The notes under the pieces: generated by a model | What the model was told of the DNA's origin: nothing | What the model saw: the letters and a program-made list of their open reading frames with translations, nothing else | Database searches by the model: none | Shown here: positions 26,834-35,098 of the stretch, piece after piece | Layout: each line of letters opens with the position of its first letter | Position numbering within the stretch: the stretch's first letter is position 1 | From: Parundibacterium terreum | Lineage (GTDB): Bacteria > Pseudomonadota > Gammaproteobacteria > Burkholderiales > Burkholderiaceae_D | Length of the DNA stretch: 64,000 bases | Direction: 5' to 3' | Assembly: GCF_014636315.1 (NCBI RefSeq) | Contig: NZ_BMED01000001.1 | Span: 558,316 to 622,315 of the forward strand | Program-made: the position numbers and the translations under genes

Positions 26834-27025
26834 TCACATCGCCTCTTCTTGGCGATGCGGACACACATGCGCCTCCAGCAACGCATGCACAGCCTTGCCG
26901 GACAAAACGAACACCACAGCGCCCAGATTAAATTCCAGCTTCAACATCAGGCTAATCAATCCCAGTAGCGCCATAGTCAAACGCGGATGCCCTTTCATTC
27001 CCTTGTTTAAAATAATCCTAGTCAT
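26834..27025 (-). CDS. Small membrane protein, hypothetical
   Basis: A 63-residue protein with one or two hydrophobic segments (ALLGLISLMLKLEFNLGAVVFVLSG) and a His/Cys-containing tail (AHVCPHRQEEAM). GGAGAG lies 8 bases before the ATG, good support for a real gene. No family is recognised. It lies between the beta-helix gene and the SDR pair, all on the minus strand. Confidence 0.6.
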   Translation of the reverse strand: MTRIILNKGMKGHPRLTMALLGLISLMLKLEFNLGAVVFVLSGKAVHALLEAHVCPHRQEEAM

Positions 27026-27102
27026 TTAATGACTCTCCAAAAAACGGGCAGGCTTTCATGCTATCGGCCTGCCCTGCACCTGCCTGTTTCAAGCGATCCG
27101 CC

Positions 27103-27999
27103 CTATGCTGCTTTAGGCATTACCTGCAGCAGGTCATCTATACCTATGCGCCTGGCAAAATCCGTCCGGACTTGCTCGGCCACTTCCGTCACTTCCGCCG
27201 CACCATCACCGATAAAGTCGATCACGCTCCTGAAAGGACGAGTGCCCGCCGGCAGGCTGACGATGCGCGCAATGTCATCCGCTACTGCCTGTGGATCTGC
27301 ATCATCCGGTGTCAGCGCGCTGAGACGGGCGCCGACCTGATCCATCAGACCGTTATAGCGGCTATAAGCAGCGGCCGTGGTTTCATCAGCGGGTTTGCCT
27401 GCATTTGGAAAATGCGCAGTACCACGAGTAAAAGCACCCGGCACCACGATTGAAGTCTCGATGCCGAAGCGTGTCAACTCATACGACATCGTCACCGCAA
27501 TAGAATCCATTGCCGCTTTCGCTGCAGCGTAAGGCCCCATGAAAGGAGGGAAACCACCGCGCACCGTGGTGCTGCTGACCCACAGCATCAGGCCCGAGCC
27601 GTTATTGCGCATCGCAGGCAAGGCCGCGCGGTTGACCCTTTGCACACCCAGCACATTGGTATCGAAGACCTTGCTGATTTCTTCCGGGCTGAAAGCTTCC
27701 ATTGCACCGACTACCAGATGGCCAGCATTGTGTACGACCGTGTCCAGTCGTCCCTGCTCTTCCATAATGGCTTTTACTGCCTGATCTGCAGACTCTTGCG
27801 ACAACACATCCAGCTCAAGCGCGCGCAGGCTGTAGCCATTGGCAAATGCATAGTCCACCAGCGCCCTGGCTCGCGGCGCATTGCGCCCCTTGATGTCACG
27901 CATGCTGGCATACACAGTATGTCCTGCTGCTGCCAGCGCCTTCGCTGCCAGATTGCCGATGCCGGTGGATGCGCCTGTAACCAATACGACTGATTTCAT
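27103..27999 (-). CDS. SDR-family oxidoreductase (classical)
   Basis: A 298-residue Rossmann enzyme: TGASTGIG cofactor loop at the N-terminus, HNAG (NNAG variant), a catalytic Ser in WVSSTT, and Y-x3-K in YAAAKAAM. The C-terminal part is longer than usual and may cap the active site. AAGGAG precedes the ATG. It follows a second SDR on the same strand with a 56-base gap, and both face a LysR gene, so the three probably form a regulatory unit. The substrate is unknown. Confidence 0.87.
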   Translation of the reverse strand: MKSVVLVTGASTGIGNLAAKALAAAGHTVYASMRDIKGRNAPRARALVDYAFANGYSLRALELDVLSQESADQAVKAIMEEQGRLDTVVHNAGHLVVGAMEAFSPEEISKVFDTNVLGVQRVNRAALPAMRNNGSGLMLWVSSTTVRGGFPPFMGPYAAAKAAMDSIAVTMSYELTRFGIETSIVVPGAFTRGTAHFPNAGKPADETTAAAYSRYNGLMDQVGARLSALTPDDADPQAVADDIARIVSLPAGTRPFRSVIDFIGDGAAEVTEVAEQVRTDFARRIGIDDLLQVMPKAA

Positions 28000-28055
28000 G
28001 ATGTACTCCTTGAGAATAAGTAATTAGCGAATATAAGATTGACTGAATAAGGGGT

Positions 28056-28826
28056 TTAGACGATGCCGCCATTGGCGCGCAGGGTCTGGCCATTGATCCA
28101 GCCGCCGTCATTGCTGACCAGGAAAGCCACGGCCGCAGCAATATCTTCAGGCGTACCCAGGCGCTCCAGCGGAGCTGCCTTGCTCATGCGTTCTATCACC
28201 TCATCCGTTTTTCCGGTCAGGAACAAGGCAGTCGCTGTCGGCCCTGGAGCAATTGCGTTCACAGTGATCTGTTTGCCGCGCAATTCCTTGGCAAAGATAT
28301 TGGTCATCGTTTCTATCGCTGACTTGGATGCGGCGTAGACCGAGTAGCCAGGCAGTGCCAAACCGCTGACGCTGGTAGAGAAATTCACGATACGGCCACC
28401 GGATTGCAGACGCTTTGCAGCCTGGCGCATGGTGTTAAAGCTGCCTTTGACATTGATATTGAAGATGCTGTCAAAAGCTGCATCATCGGTATCTGCCAGT
28501 GCAGGCAAGCCGGCCGGCATTACGCCTGCATTGTTGATCAGCACATCCACCTTGCCGAAAGCGATTTCGGCGGCGTCAAACAACTGGGCCACAGCCAGCG
28601 AATCAGCAACATCGGCCTTCACCGCTATGGCTTTGCCGCCCTGGGCTGTGATTTTTGCCACCAGCGCGTCTGCCTCATCGCTACGGCTTGCGTAGTTAAT
28701 AACAACGGCCATACCTTCGCTGGACAGGCGCTGCGCGATGGCTGCACCGATGCCGCGGGAAGCGCCGGTAATGATGGCTACTTTGCCTTGGGATGATGCT
28801 GCATTAGTTGTGTAGATGGTAGTCAT
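28056..28826 (-). CDS. SDR-family oxidoreductase (FabG-like)
   Basis: A 256-residue enzyme with the classical motifs: TGASRGIG (cofactor), NNAGVMPAG, NFSTSVSG (catalytic Ser), YAASKSA (Tyr-Lys), and the NAIAPGPTAT proline loop; the end GGWINGQTLRANGG is typical of 3-ketoacyl reductase-like SDRs. CAAGGAG lies before the ATG. It is the first gene of the pair divergent from LysR. Substrate unknown. Confidence 0.9.
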   Translation of the reverse strand: MTTIYTTNAASSQGKVAIITGASRGIGAAIAQRLSSEGMAVVINYASRSDEADALVAKITAQGGKAIAVKADVADSLAVAQLFDAAEIAFGKVDVLINNAGVMPAGLPALADTDDAAFDSIFNINVKGSFNTMRQAAKRLQSGGRIVNFSTSVSGLALPGYSVYAASKSAIETMTNIFAKELRGKQITVNAIAPGPTATALFLTGKTDEVIERMSKAAPLERLGTPEDIAAAVAFLVSNDGGWINGQTLRANGGIV

Positions 28827-29001
28827 GAAATGCTCCTTGATATAAAGGTAAGTAATAAGGTAAGTAACGAAACAGTGAACTTTCTGCTAAGGCTGCGCAG
28901 CTTTGCGTGAGCCAGTGAATGCATTATGCCTATTGATTCTGAGTGGATAAACTAGGTAAAATTGCCTTAACTGTGCAATTTAAATCAACAATAGGTATTC
29001 C

Positions 29002-29898
29002 ATGGACAGATTCGAATCAATGCGGATCTTTACCCGCATCGTAGAGCTGGGCAGCTTTACCAAGGCGGGCGAGGAACTGGGCTTCCCCAAGGCGACCGTC
29101 ACCCATGCCATCAAGCAACTGGAAGCAAGGCTCAGGGTGCGCCTGCTGCACCGGACCACGCGCCAGGTCACCGCAACGCTGGATGGCGATGCCTATTACC
29201 GGCGCTGCATGCGCCTGCTGGCCGACCTGGAGGAAACAGAAAACATCTTCAGCGAAGCGGCCGTGAATCCTGCCGGCAAGCTGCGCATAGACATGCACGG
29301 CACGCTGGGCATGCATTTTGTAATGCCTGTATTGCCGCAGTTTTGCGAGCGCTATCCGAATATAGAGCTGGAAATAGGCATGGGCGACCGCCTGATCGAT
29401 CTCGTCAGGGAAAGCGTGGATTGCGTCTTGCGGGTGGGAGAACTACGCGACTCATCAATGGTGGCGCGGCGGGTAGGAACGCTGGAACAAGTCACCTGTG
29501 CCAGCCCGGCTTATCTGAAAAAATACGGTATACCGCAAACACCGGCAGAATTGGAGCAGCACCGCGGCGTGAATTTCTTTTCTTCGCAAACCGGCAAGGC
29601 GTTCCCTTTCGACTTCATCGAAGACGGCAAGCAAACCAGCTACCAGCTCAAAGGCAGCGTATCGATCAATAATGCCGATGCGTATGCGGCCTGCTGCACC
29701 AACGGTTTTGGCCTGATACAGGTGCCGCGCTATCATGTGGAAGAAGCATTGCAGCAAGCCAAACTGCAAGAGATACTTGCCGGCTTCAGGCCGGACCCGA
29801 TGCCGGTGGCTGTGCTCTATCCGCATCACCGGCAGTTGTCGCCCAGGGTCAGGGTATTTGTAGATTGGATGGCAGAGATTTTTGCCAAAGCACATTAA
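29002..29898 (+). CDS. LysR-family transcriptional regulator
   Basis: A 298-residue protein with an N-terminal winged helix-turn-helix (MDRFESMRIFTRIVELGSF ... GFPKATVTHAIKQLEARLRVRLLHRTTRQV in outline) and a C-terminal substrate-binding domain (residues about 90-298). It belongs to the CrgA-like group whose members often control adjacent oxidoreductase genes. It is divergent from the two SDR genes with about 175 bases between, the classic arrangement for regulating them. The ribosome site is weak. Confidence 0.9.
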   Translation: MDRFESMRIFTRIVELGSFTKAGEELGFPKATVTHAIKQLEARLRVRLLHRTTRQVTATLDGDAYYRRCMRLLADLEETENIFSEAAVNPAGKLRIDMHGTLGMHFVMPVLPQFCERYPNIELEIGMGDRLIDLVRESVDCVLRVGELRDSSMVARRVGTLEQVTCASPAYLKKYGIPQTPAELEQHRGVNFFSSQTGKAFPFDFIEDGKQTSYQLKGSVSINNADAYAACCTNGFGLIQVPRYHVEEALQQAKLQEILAGFRPDPMPVAVLYPHHRQLSPRVRVFVDWMAEIFAKAH

Positions 29899-29935
29899 TG
29901 ACGTACATGAACAAAGCAAGCATTACAGGAAAATA

Positions 29936-30286
29936 ATGATGATAGACAACCAGGCATTGTGCGAAGAACTGAAAGCCTTTGCGGCGGAGCGCGATTGGGA
30001 GCAATTCCATACCCCCAAAAATCTGGCCGCCTCCATTTCGATAGAAGCCGCTGAACTGCTGGAATTGTTCCAATGGTCGCGCGGCCAGCAATGGGGCGAA
30101 CTGCAAGACCCAAAACTGAAGAACCGCACCGCTGAGGAGCTGGCCGATATCCTGCTGTACCTGATACGCTTTGCCGACTTGGCCGGGATAGACCTGGAAC
30201 AGGCCGCCCGGCAAAAGATGCTGGCCAATGCGGCCAAGTATCCGGCCGCTGAGTTCAAAGGCTCGGACCGTAAATACAATGAATAA
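29936..30286 (+). CDS. MazG-like nucleotide pyrophosphohydrolase (RS21-C6/dCTPase type)
   Basis: A 116-residue all-helical enzyme. The MazG metal motif appears as SISIEAAELLELFQW ... EELADILLYLIRFAD (E-x2-E ... E-x2-D). It probably hydrolyses non-canonical or surplus dNTPs to the monophosphate and PPi. ATG codons at 29936 and 29939 are both possible, with AGGAAA just upstream. It lies 37 bases after the LysR gene. Confidence 0.87.
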   Translation: MMIDNQALCEELKAFAAERDWEQFHTPKNLAASISIEAAELLELFQWSRGQQWGELQDPKLKNRTAEELADILLYLIRFADLAGIDLEQAARQKMLANAAKYPAAEFKGSDRKYNE

Positions 30287-30347
30287 AAAGCTTGGACGCG
30301 TTTCCGCAAACCTCGACGTGTCAATCGCCTAAGTAAATCGCCTACAT

Positions 30348-31025
30348 TTATTTTTCTTTATTCGCTCTCTCATCTGCAGCCTTGCTGACCAAGGCATCCA
30401 GCACAGGCATCAGAGCCGCCACATAGTCAGCTTCAGGCAAGCTACCGGGCAACTTGCGTCCGGCAATCTGTGGAGAGGTCAGATAGCGCCCGTCGACAAT
30501 AATACTTGGCACCCCGGAAAGACCATAAAAACTTTCCAGTTGCGCAGTGCGCACTGCCTTGGTTCTGACGGTGAAGGATCGTGATGCTTCCAGATATTTC
30601 TGCTGGTCGATGCCTTGCTTGACGACAAACTCGAGTGTGGATTTTTCGTCGTTCAAGCTTAAGTTTTGCTGATGGATAGCGTCAAAAATTTTCTTGTGCA
30701 TCTCCACACCAAGCCCCATCGCCTCCAAAGTGAAATACATGCGTTGCTGCGGTAGAGTCTTACCCAAATACGAAGTGTGCAAGCGAGTGAAGCTGATCTT
30801 GTCACCCTGCTTTTTTACCCAGGCCTCCAATGTTGAATCCAGCGCATAGCAATGCGGACAGAAATAACCAAAAAACTCTGTTACCTCTACTTTTTTGCCC
30901 GGCGTGAGCATCGTAGTTCTTTCCAGCACATCGTAACCCACTCCATTTTCAATAGACTGGGCAAACGTGATAGAGCAAAAGCCCGCAATGAATAACGTAA
31001 ACAGCCAACGGCGTAAGAATCGCAT
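30348..31025 (-). CDS. dsbA: Periplasmic thiol:disulfide oxidoreductase DsbA
   Basis: A 225-residue thioredoxin-fold protein with a signal peptide (about residues 1-22). The active site CPHC is at 56-59 in EFFGYFCPHCYALD, and the cis-proline loop is SGVPSIIVDGRY. It introduces disulfides into exported proteins; DsbB is not in the window. The charged tail ERANKEK is unusual. The ATG at 31025 is preceded by AAGGACG; a longer in-frame version has no signal peptide. Confidence 0.9.
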   Translation of the reverse strand: MRFLRRWLFTLFIAGFCSITFAQSIENGVGYDVLERTTMLTPGKKVEVTEFFGYFCPHCYALDSTLEAWVKKQGDKISFTRLHTSYLGKTLPQQRMYFTLEAMGLGVEMHKKIFDAIHQQNLSLNDEKSTLEFVVKQGIDQQKYLEASRSFTVRTKAVRTAQLESFYGLSGVPSIIVDGRYLTSPQIAGRKLPGSLPEADYVAALMPVLDALVSKAADERANKEK

Positions 31026-31149
31026 GAACGTCCTTGAAATTGAGAAATGCTGGAGATTATTATTCATCTCGCCCACTGCCGCAGCCTGGCTTGGCGAACA
31101 CTGCGCGCAAGCAAGCTGGCAAAGAAAGCGGCTTGCGCCTGGTCTTGCC

Positions 31150-31983
31150 CTATTCCACCGGCAAACCAAACACACTGCGTATGCAGCGATAGAGCGTCGC
31201 CCATTTCAGCGGTTTGAAAATATAGCCGTCTGCACGCGCTTTCAGGCCGTGCATGACGTCCTTGTCGCTGATCTGGGACGTAACCATGATGACAGGTATG
31301 GCCGCCAGGCGCGGATCATTGCGGATTACTTCCAGCACATGGAAACCGTCCTTGTCGGCAAGGCCGGGCACGACCACGTCCAGCAGCACCAGGTCTGGAA
31401 CGCTCTCGCCCTGCAAAGCGGTCAGCGCTGTCGGTATGTCGAACACCTGCGTCACCCTAACCTCCTTGCTGGTGAGCATGGTTGCCATCAGGTTGGAGAT
31501 GTCTTCATCGTCTTCCATGATCAATACCGAAAGACCCGACAAGCTGATTCTGGGGAATGCCTTATTCTTGCTATGGGTATAAAAGCCTTTTTGCTGCAGA
31601 GCCTGCGAGCCTCTTTGCGCTTCAGCCCAGGCCTGCACGCTGTCTTCCGGCGACAATTCCGTTACTTCAATTTCCGAGGCCGGAGGAATGGAGGATGATA
31701 GGGAAAACTCTATTTTTCCGTCCTTGTCTGCAGCCGGCTCAACAATATCCTGAGAGGTCTGCGTCAAAACGCGCACGTAGCCACTTCTCTCCAGCGCGTC
31801 CAGTGCCTCCCTCAGTTTCTGCATAGTCATGCCGCTCAGGCCTGCGAGCAAGGCGACGCTATTGGAGCGCCCATCCACCTGGGACAGCACCTTCAGGCTA
31901 TCCCGATTCAACTCCTTGGTGCCGGCTCTCAGCGCGGCGAGCCCTTTGGCGGTCTTGCTGTATATCTTGTCTACTGTATTCAT
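31150..31983 (-). CDS. Receiver-domain protein with N-terminal helical region
   Basis: A 277-residue protein. The N-terminal part (about 30-75: KVLSQVDGRSNSVALLAGL ... LREALDALERSGYVRVL) resembles a winged helix, followed by a variable linker. The C-terminal receiver domain begins near residue 150: acidic pair in MEDDED, phosphorylated Asp in LLDVVVPG, Thr in MVTSQ, Lys in IFKPL. This reverses the usual receiver-then-output order. No histidine kinase is nearby. GAGG precedes the ATG at 31983. Confidence 0.8.
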   Translation of the reverse strand: MNTVDKIYSKTAKGLAALRAGTKELNRDSLKVLSQVDGRSNSVALLAGLSGMTMQKLREALDALERSGYVRVLTQTSQDIVEPAADKDGKIEFSLSSSIPPASEIEVTELSPEDSVQAWAEAQRGSQALQQKGFYTHSKNKAFPRISLSGLSVLIMEDDEDISNLMATMLTSKEVRVTQVFDIPTALTALQGESVPDLVLLDVVVPGLADKDGFHVLEVIRNDPRLAAIPVIMVTSQISDKDVMHGLKARADGYIFKPLKWATLYRCIRSVFGLPVE

Positions 31984-32228
31984 TTGCACCTCTACGACAT
32001 AATTCACTTACAAATCCAATTCAATCTCTTGCTGAAACCTGTACAAAACAGATAACGGCATCTACAGGCATTACGATACAGCAAATGCGAGGAATGTATT
32101 TATTTACAAGTTAATTATATTGCAGGGTTGCAATAGAAGGCAGTGCTAAAGTGTAACCATCTGTCAGCCGGGCAGTCGTAGATCGTAAGTTGTAGCCTGC
32201 CCCTGGACACAAGCTTCTCCCAGCTAGC

Positions 32229-32272
32229 AAAAGGCCTGCGTGCGCCAACAGATTGGCAAACGCAGGCCTTTT
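32229..32272 (-). terminator. Terminator after the MHS transporter
   Basis: Arms AAAAGGCCTGCGT and ACGCAGGCCTTTT (32229-32241 and 32260-32272) with an 18-base loop. The stop of the transporter lies at 32292 on the minus strand, and the hairpin is followed on that strand by GCTAGC rather than a long U run; the built-in A/T ends still give U residues. A second inverted repeat (GGGCAG ... CTGCCC) lies close by near 32170-32205. The rest of the 31984-32291 stretch shows no gene. Confidence 0.6.
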
Positions 32273-32291
32273 ATTCTAATGCAGGCGTTGC

Positions 32292-33611
32292 TTAAGGCGT
32301 ATGCACCAGATAACCTTCTTTGCCCGGGTCGCGCATGCGGAAAGAAACCAGGAAGGCAATCAGGCACATGAAGGAAACATACCAGTAAAAACTGGATTCC
32401 ATGCCCCAGGATTTCAGGCTCAGCGCCACAAATTCAGCCGACCCGCCAAACGCGGCATTCCCCACCGCATAGGACAAGCCAACACCCAGTGCGCGCACTT
32501 CAGGCGGGAACATCTCGGCCTTGATCAAACCGCTGATCGACGTATACAGGCTGACCACGGCCAGCGCCACAACCACCAGGCCAAAGGCTTCATACGGATC
32601 GGTCACATCCTTCAGCGCATGCAAGACAGGCACCGTCATGATCGTTGCCAGCGCACCGAACCACAGCATAGATGTACGGCGGCCTATCTTGTCGGACAAG
32701 GCGCCAAACAGCGGCTGCATGATCATGTAGACGAACAGAGCGCCGGTCATCACATTGCTGGCAGTCTTTGCAGGCATACCGGCAGTGTTCACCAGATACT
32801 TTTGCATATAGGTAGTGAAGGTATAGAAAATCAAGGAGCCGCCCGCAGTAAAGCCAACCACCGTAAAAAATGCCGCCTTGTGTTTCATCAAGGCTTTCAG
32901 CGTGCCGGCTTCCTTGTTCTTACGCTGCTCTTCTGTCGTTGTTTCACTCAGTGATTTACGCAGGTAAAGCGCGATGACTGCTGTGATCGCGCCCAACACG
33001 AAAGGAATGCGCCAACCCCAGGCCTTCAACTCATCCAGGCTCAGCAACTGCTGCAGAATGACCAGCACCAGCACCGCCAGCAACTGGCCGCCGATCAGCG
33101 TCACATACTGGAAGGAAGCATAAAAGCCGCGCTTGCCCTTCATTGCGACCTCACTCATGTAGGTAGCACTGGTGCCGTATTCGCCGCCCACAGACAGGCC
33201 CTGGAACAGCCGTGCCAGCAACAGCAGTGCCGGAGCAAGTGCGCCTATGCTGGCATAGGTCGGCAGGCAGGCGATCAGCAAGGAGCCGCCGCACATCATC
33301 AATACGGAAATCATCATCGAAGTACGCCGGCCGTGCTTGTCAGCAATGCGGCCAAACAGCCAGCCGCCTATAGGGCGCATCAGGAAGCCGGCGGCGAACA
33401 CGCCTGCCGTGTTCAGCAATTGCGAAGTCGGATCGCCTTTGGGAAAGAAAGCCGGCGCAAAATAAATGGCGCAAAACGAATACACATAAAAATCGAACCA
33501 TTCAACAAGGTTGCCGGACGAGGCGCCAAGGATCGCAAAGATGCGCCGGCGTTCATCGGCACGCTTTTCCGCGTGCTCAGTGGCTGTCATGGGAATATCA
33601 ATATTGGACAT
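32292..33611 (-). CDS. MHS-family MFS transporter (metabolite:H+ symporter)
   Basis: A 439-residue, 12-helix permease with family marks [14 protein letters not shown] near residue 35, [21 protein letters not shown] near 85-105, and [21 protein letters not shown] near 135. Members import dicarboxylates, shikimate, alpha-ketoglutarate or proline/betaine with protons. GGAG lies 5 bases before the ATG at 33611. The 270-base leader holds a tiny ORF and hairpins (see 33826 and 33781). Confidence 0.9.
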   Translation of the reverse strand: MSNIDIPMTATEHAEKRADERRRIFAILGASSGNLVEWFDFYVYSFCAIYFAPAFFPKGDPTSQLLNTAGVFAAGFLMRPIGGWLFGRIADKHGRRTSMMISVLMMCGGSLLIACLPTYASIGALAPALLLLARLFQGLSVGGEYGTSATYMSEVAMKGKRGFYASFQYVTLIGGQLLAVLVLVILQQLLSLDELKAWGWRIPFVLGAITAVIALYLRKSLSETTTEEQRKNKEAGTLKALMKHKAAFFTVVGFTAGGSLIFYTFTTYMQKYLVNTAGMPAKTASNVMTGALFVYMIMQPLFGALSDKIGRRTSMLWFGALATIMTVPVLHALKDVTDPYEAFGLVVVALAVVSLYTSISGLIKAEMFPPEVRALGVGLSYAVGNAAFGGSAEFVALSLKSWGMESSFYWYVSFMCLIAFLVSFRMRDPGKEGYLVHTP

Positions 33612-33780
33612 GGGGTCTCCTAAGGTAAATATCTTTGTCAGCCACAATGAACGTCAGAAATGCTGGCGCTAAATTCAAGGTGACTGGCGTAGTGCCAAAT
33701 TGCAGCGTGCAATAATTTGCGGTCGGACTTCACCCGTCATGTGGACGACTTCGACGCTGAATTCGGTCTGATCTGGATAA

Positions 33781-33839
33781 GCCAAGTCTGCTGAGACTGA
33801 CTTTGATCTGCTTATGTACGGCAGTCTAACCGGCTTGGC
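33781..33839 (-). other. Nested hairpin in the transporter leader
   Basis: GCCAAG (33781-33786) pairs with CTTGGC (33834-33839) and inside it AGACTG (33794-33799) pairs with CAGTCT (33822-33827). On the minus strand the first arm starts inside the last codons of the small ORF at 33826. A second stem (CAAAT-TGCA-GCG-TGCA-ATAATTTG, 33696-33719) lies nearer the transporter. Together they look like a translation-coupled leader. Confidence 0.4.
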
Positions 33840-33885
33840 GATTGCCTGCAGACGTGCAGCGCTGTGGATAGTGATTGAAAGGCAT
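33826..33885 (-). CDS. Candidate 19-residue leader peptide (uORF)
   Basis: AGGAGACCAGC precedes an ATG at 33885, a strong ribosome site. The frame encodes MPFNHYPQRCTSAGNRQAG and stops at 33826. It lies 214 bases upstream of the MHS transporter on the same strand, and its last codons overlap one arm of the nested hairpin. It has no run of a single amino acid, so the effector is unclear. Chance cannot be excluded for so short a frame. Confidence 0.35.
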   Translation of the reverse strand: MPFNHYPQRCTSAGNRQAG

Positions 33886-34257
33886 GCTGGTCTCCTATGG
33901 GTTGAATTATTCCAAGGCTTAATGCAGGCTTCGTGCCAGCTTATGATTCAGCAGTAAGTAATTGATTTATTTGAGCTAAACAAATTTGCTGTAAATGAAA
34001 GGCGGCATTCGTGTGTGAAAATCCAGAATTCGGCACGCTGCGATTCCGATTATCCGCCGATTATGAGGGTTGAGGAAAATACTTGAAAAACGAGGATATA
34101 CCCAGGAAATTCTGTTCAAAAGCAAGGACTTAGCTCGTGCTTCAGGCACGTGCGCAGACAACTTTTCTTTTGCGTTCGTTGTTCGCACGCACTTTAAAAC
34201 CGGGCCAGAGTAATCGGGGGAAATCCCTGAAATTCCCCCAAATTGCTGCTTATCCGA
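33886..34257. other. Stretch without a gene
   Basis: About 370 bases. It should contain the promoter of the transporter leader. A near-perfect hairpin (GGGGGAAAT, 34217-34225; AATTCCCCC, 34231-34239) follows the lysE-type gene and may mark its transcript end. The 70-codon minus-strand frame 33976-34188 lacks a ribosome site and was not accepted. Confidence 0.35.
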
Positions 34258-34884
34258 TTAGCGTTGCGACCACGCCAGGCGTGCAGCAAGTCCCAGAAAT
34301 ACCGTGCCGGCTATCCAGTTTAATATGCGCTGCGCTCGCAGCGAGCGCTGAAAGATTTGCCCAAACGTTGCGGCAAAATAAGCAATGGCGCCAAAGGTCA
34401 CCAGCGTCGCCAGCATGAACACAAATCCCAGGCTGATGATCTGCAGGCCGACATTGCCGGCACCTGCGTTGACGAACTGCGGCAAGAAAGCCAGGAAGAA
34501 AATCGCCACCTTGGGATTGGTGATATTCATCAGCACCCCGCGCCTATACATATGGGAGGAACTTGCAGGCTCCATCTGCTGCGCCCCAAGGTTGCCGACC
34601 GGCGCACGAAATGCACCCCATGCCATATATACAAGGTAGGCAGCACCGCTCAATTTTAAAATGGTAAATGCCAGCGCAGACGTGGCAAAAATGGCAGCAA
34701 GGCCAAGAGCGACGGCAGTGGTGTGTACCAGCAAGCCGGTGCAAAGACCCAGGACCACAAACATGCCGGCCTTGCGTCCGCGCATCGCAGATTGCAGCAG
34801 CACAAAGACGTTATCGGGGCCAGGGCTCAAACCCAGCAAGATGGACAAGCCAAAAAAAGTAAGCGCAGTTTGTAGAGAAATCAT
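34258..34884 (-). CDS. LysE/RhtB-family amino acid exporter
   Basis: A 208-residue membrane protein with about six helices and the family start GLSPGPDNVFVLLQSAMRGRKAG, plus LKLSGAAYLVYMAWGAFRAP near 70-90. These exporters remove excess amino acids or homoserine lactones. The substrate cannot be read from sequence. The ATG lacks a clear ribosome site. Confidence 0.88.
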   Translation of the reverse strand: MISLQTALTFFGLSILLGLSPGPDNVFVLLQSAMRGRKAGMFVVLGLCTGLLVHTTAVALGLAAIFATSALAFTILKLSGAAYLVYMAWGAFRAPVGNLGAQQMEPASSSHMYRRGVLMNITNPKVAIFFLAFLPQFVNAGAGNVGLQIISLGFVFMLATLVTFGAIAYFAATFGQIFQRSLRAQRILNWIAGTVFLGLAARLAWSQR

Positions 34885-35040
34885 GGTCGTTTTTTTACAT
34901 TAAGGCAGCCTGGCACGTCTAAGCTTGGAGCGCAGGTCTACACACATTCAATAGGGCCTAAGTATATGCGAATACCGGAATGTGTATTGGCCCCAAAATC
35001 AAAGCCGGGACATCGGCGACTTAAAATAAAAAAAGTCGCA

Positions 35041-35074
35041 AAAAAAAATGCCGCTCAACATAAGGAGCGGCATT
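35041..35074 (-). terminator. Rho-independent terminator of the chemoreceptor gene
   Basis: Arms AATGCCGCTC (35047-35056) and GAGCGGCATT (35065-35074). On the minus strand the hairpin is followed by a U run, just after the chemoreceptor stop at 35099. Confidence 0.85.
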
Positions 35075-35098
35075 CTTAACTGAGCTGTAGCTTAAAGC

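Noticed and set aside
33976-34188. 70-codon minus-strand frame near lysE
   Set aside because: No ribosome site and no family pattern; lies in a gene-free stretch.
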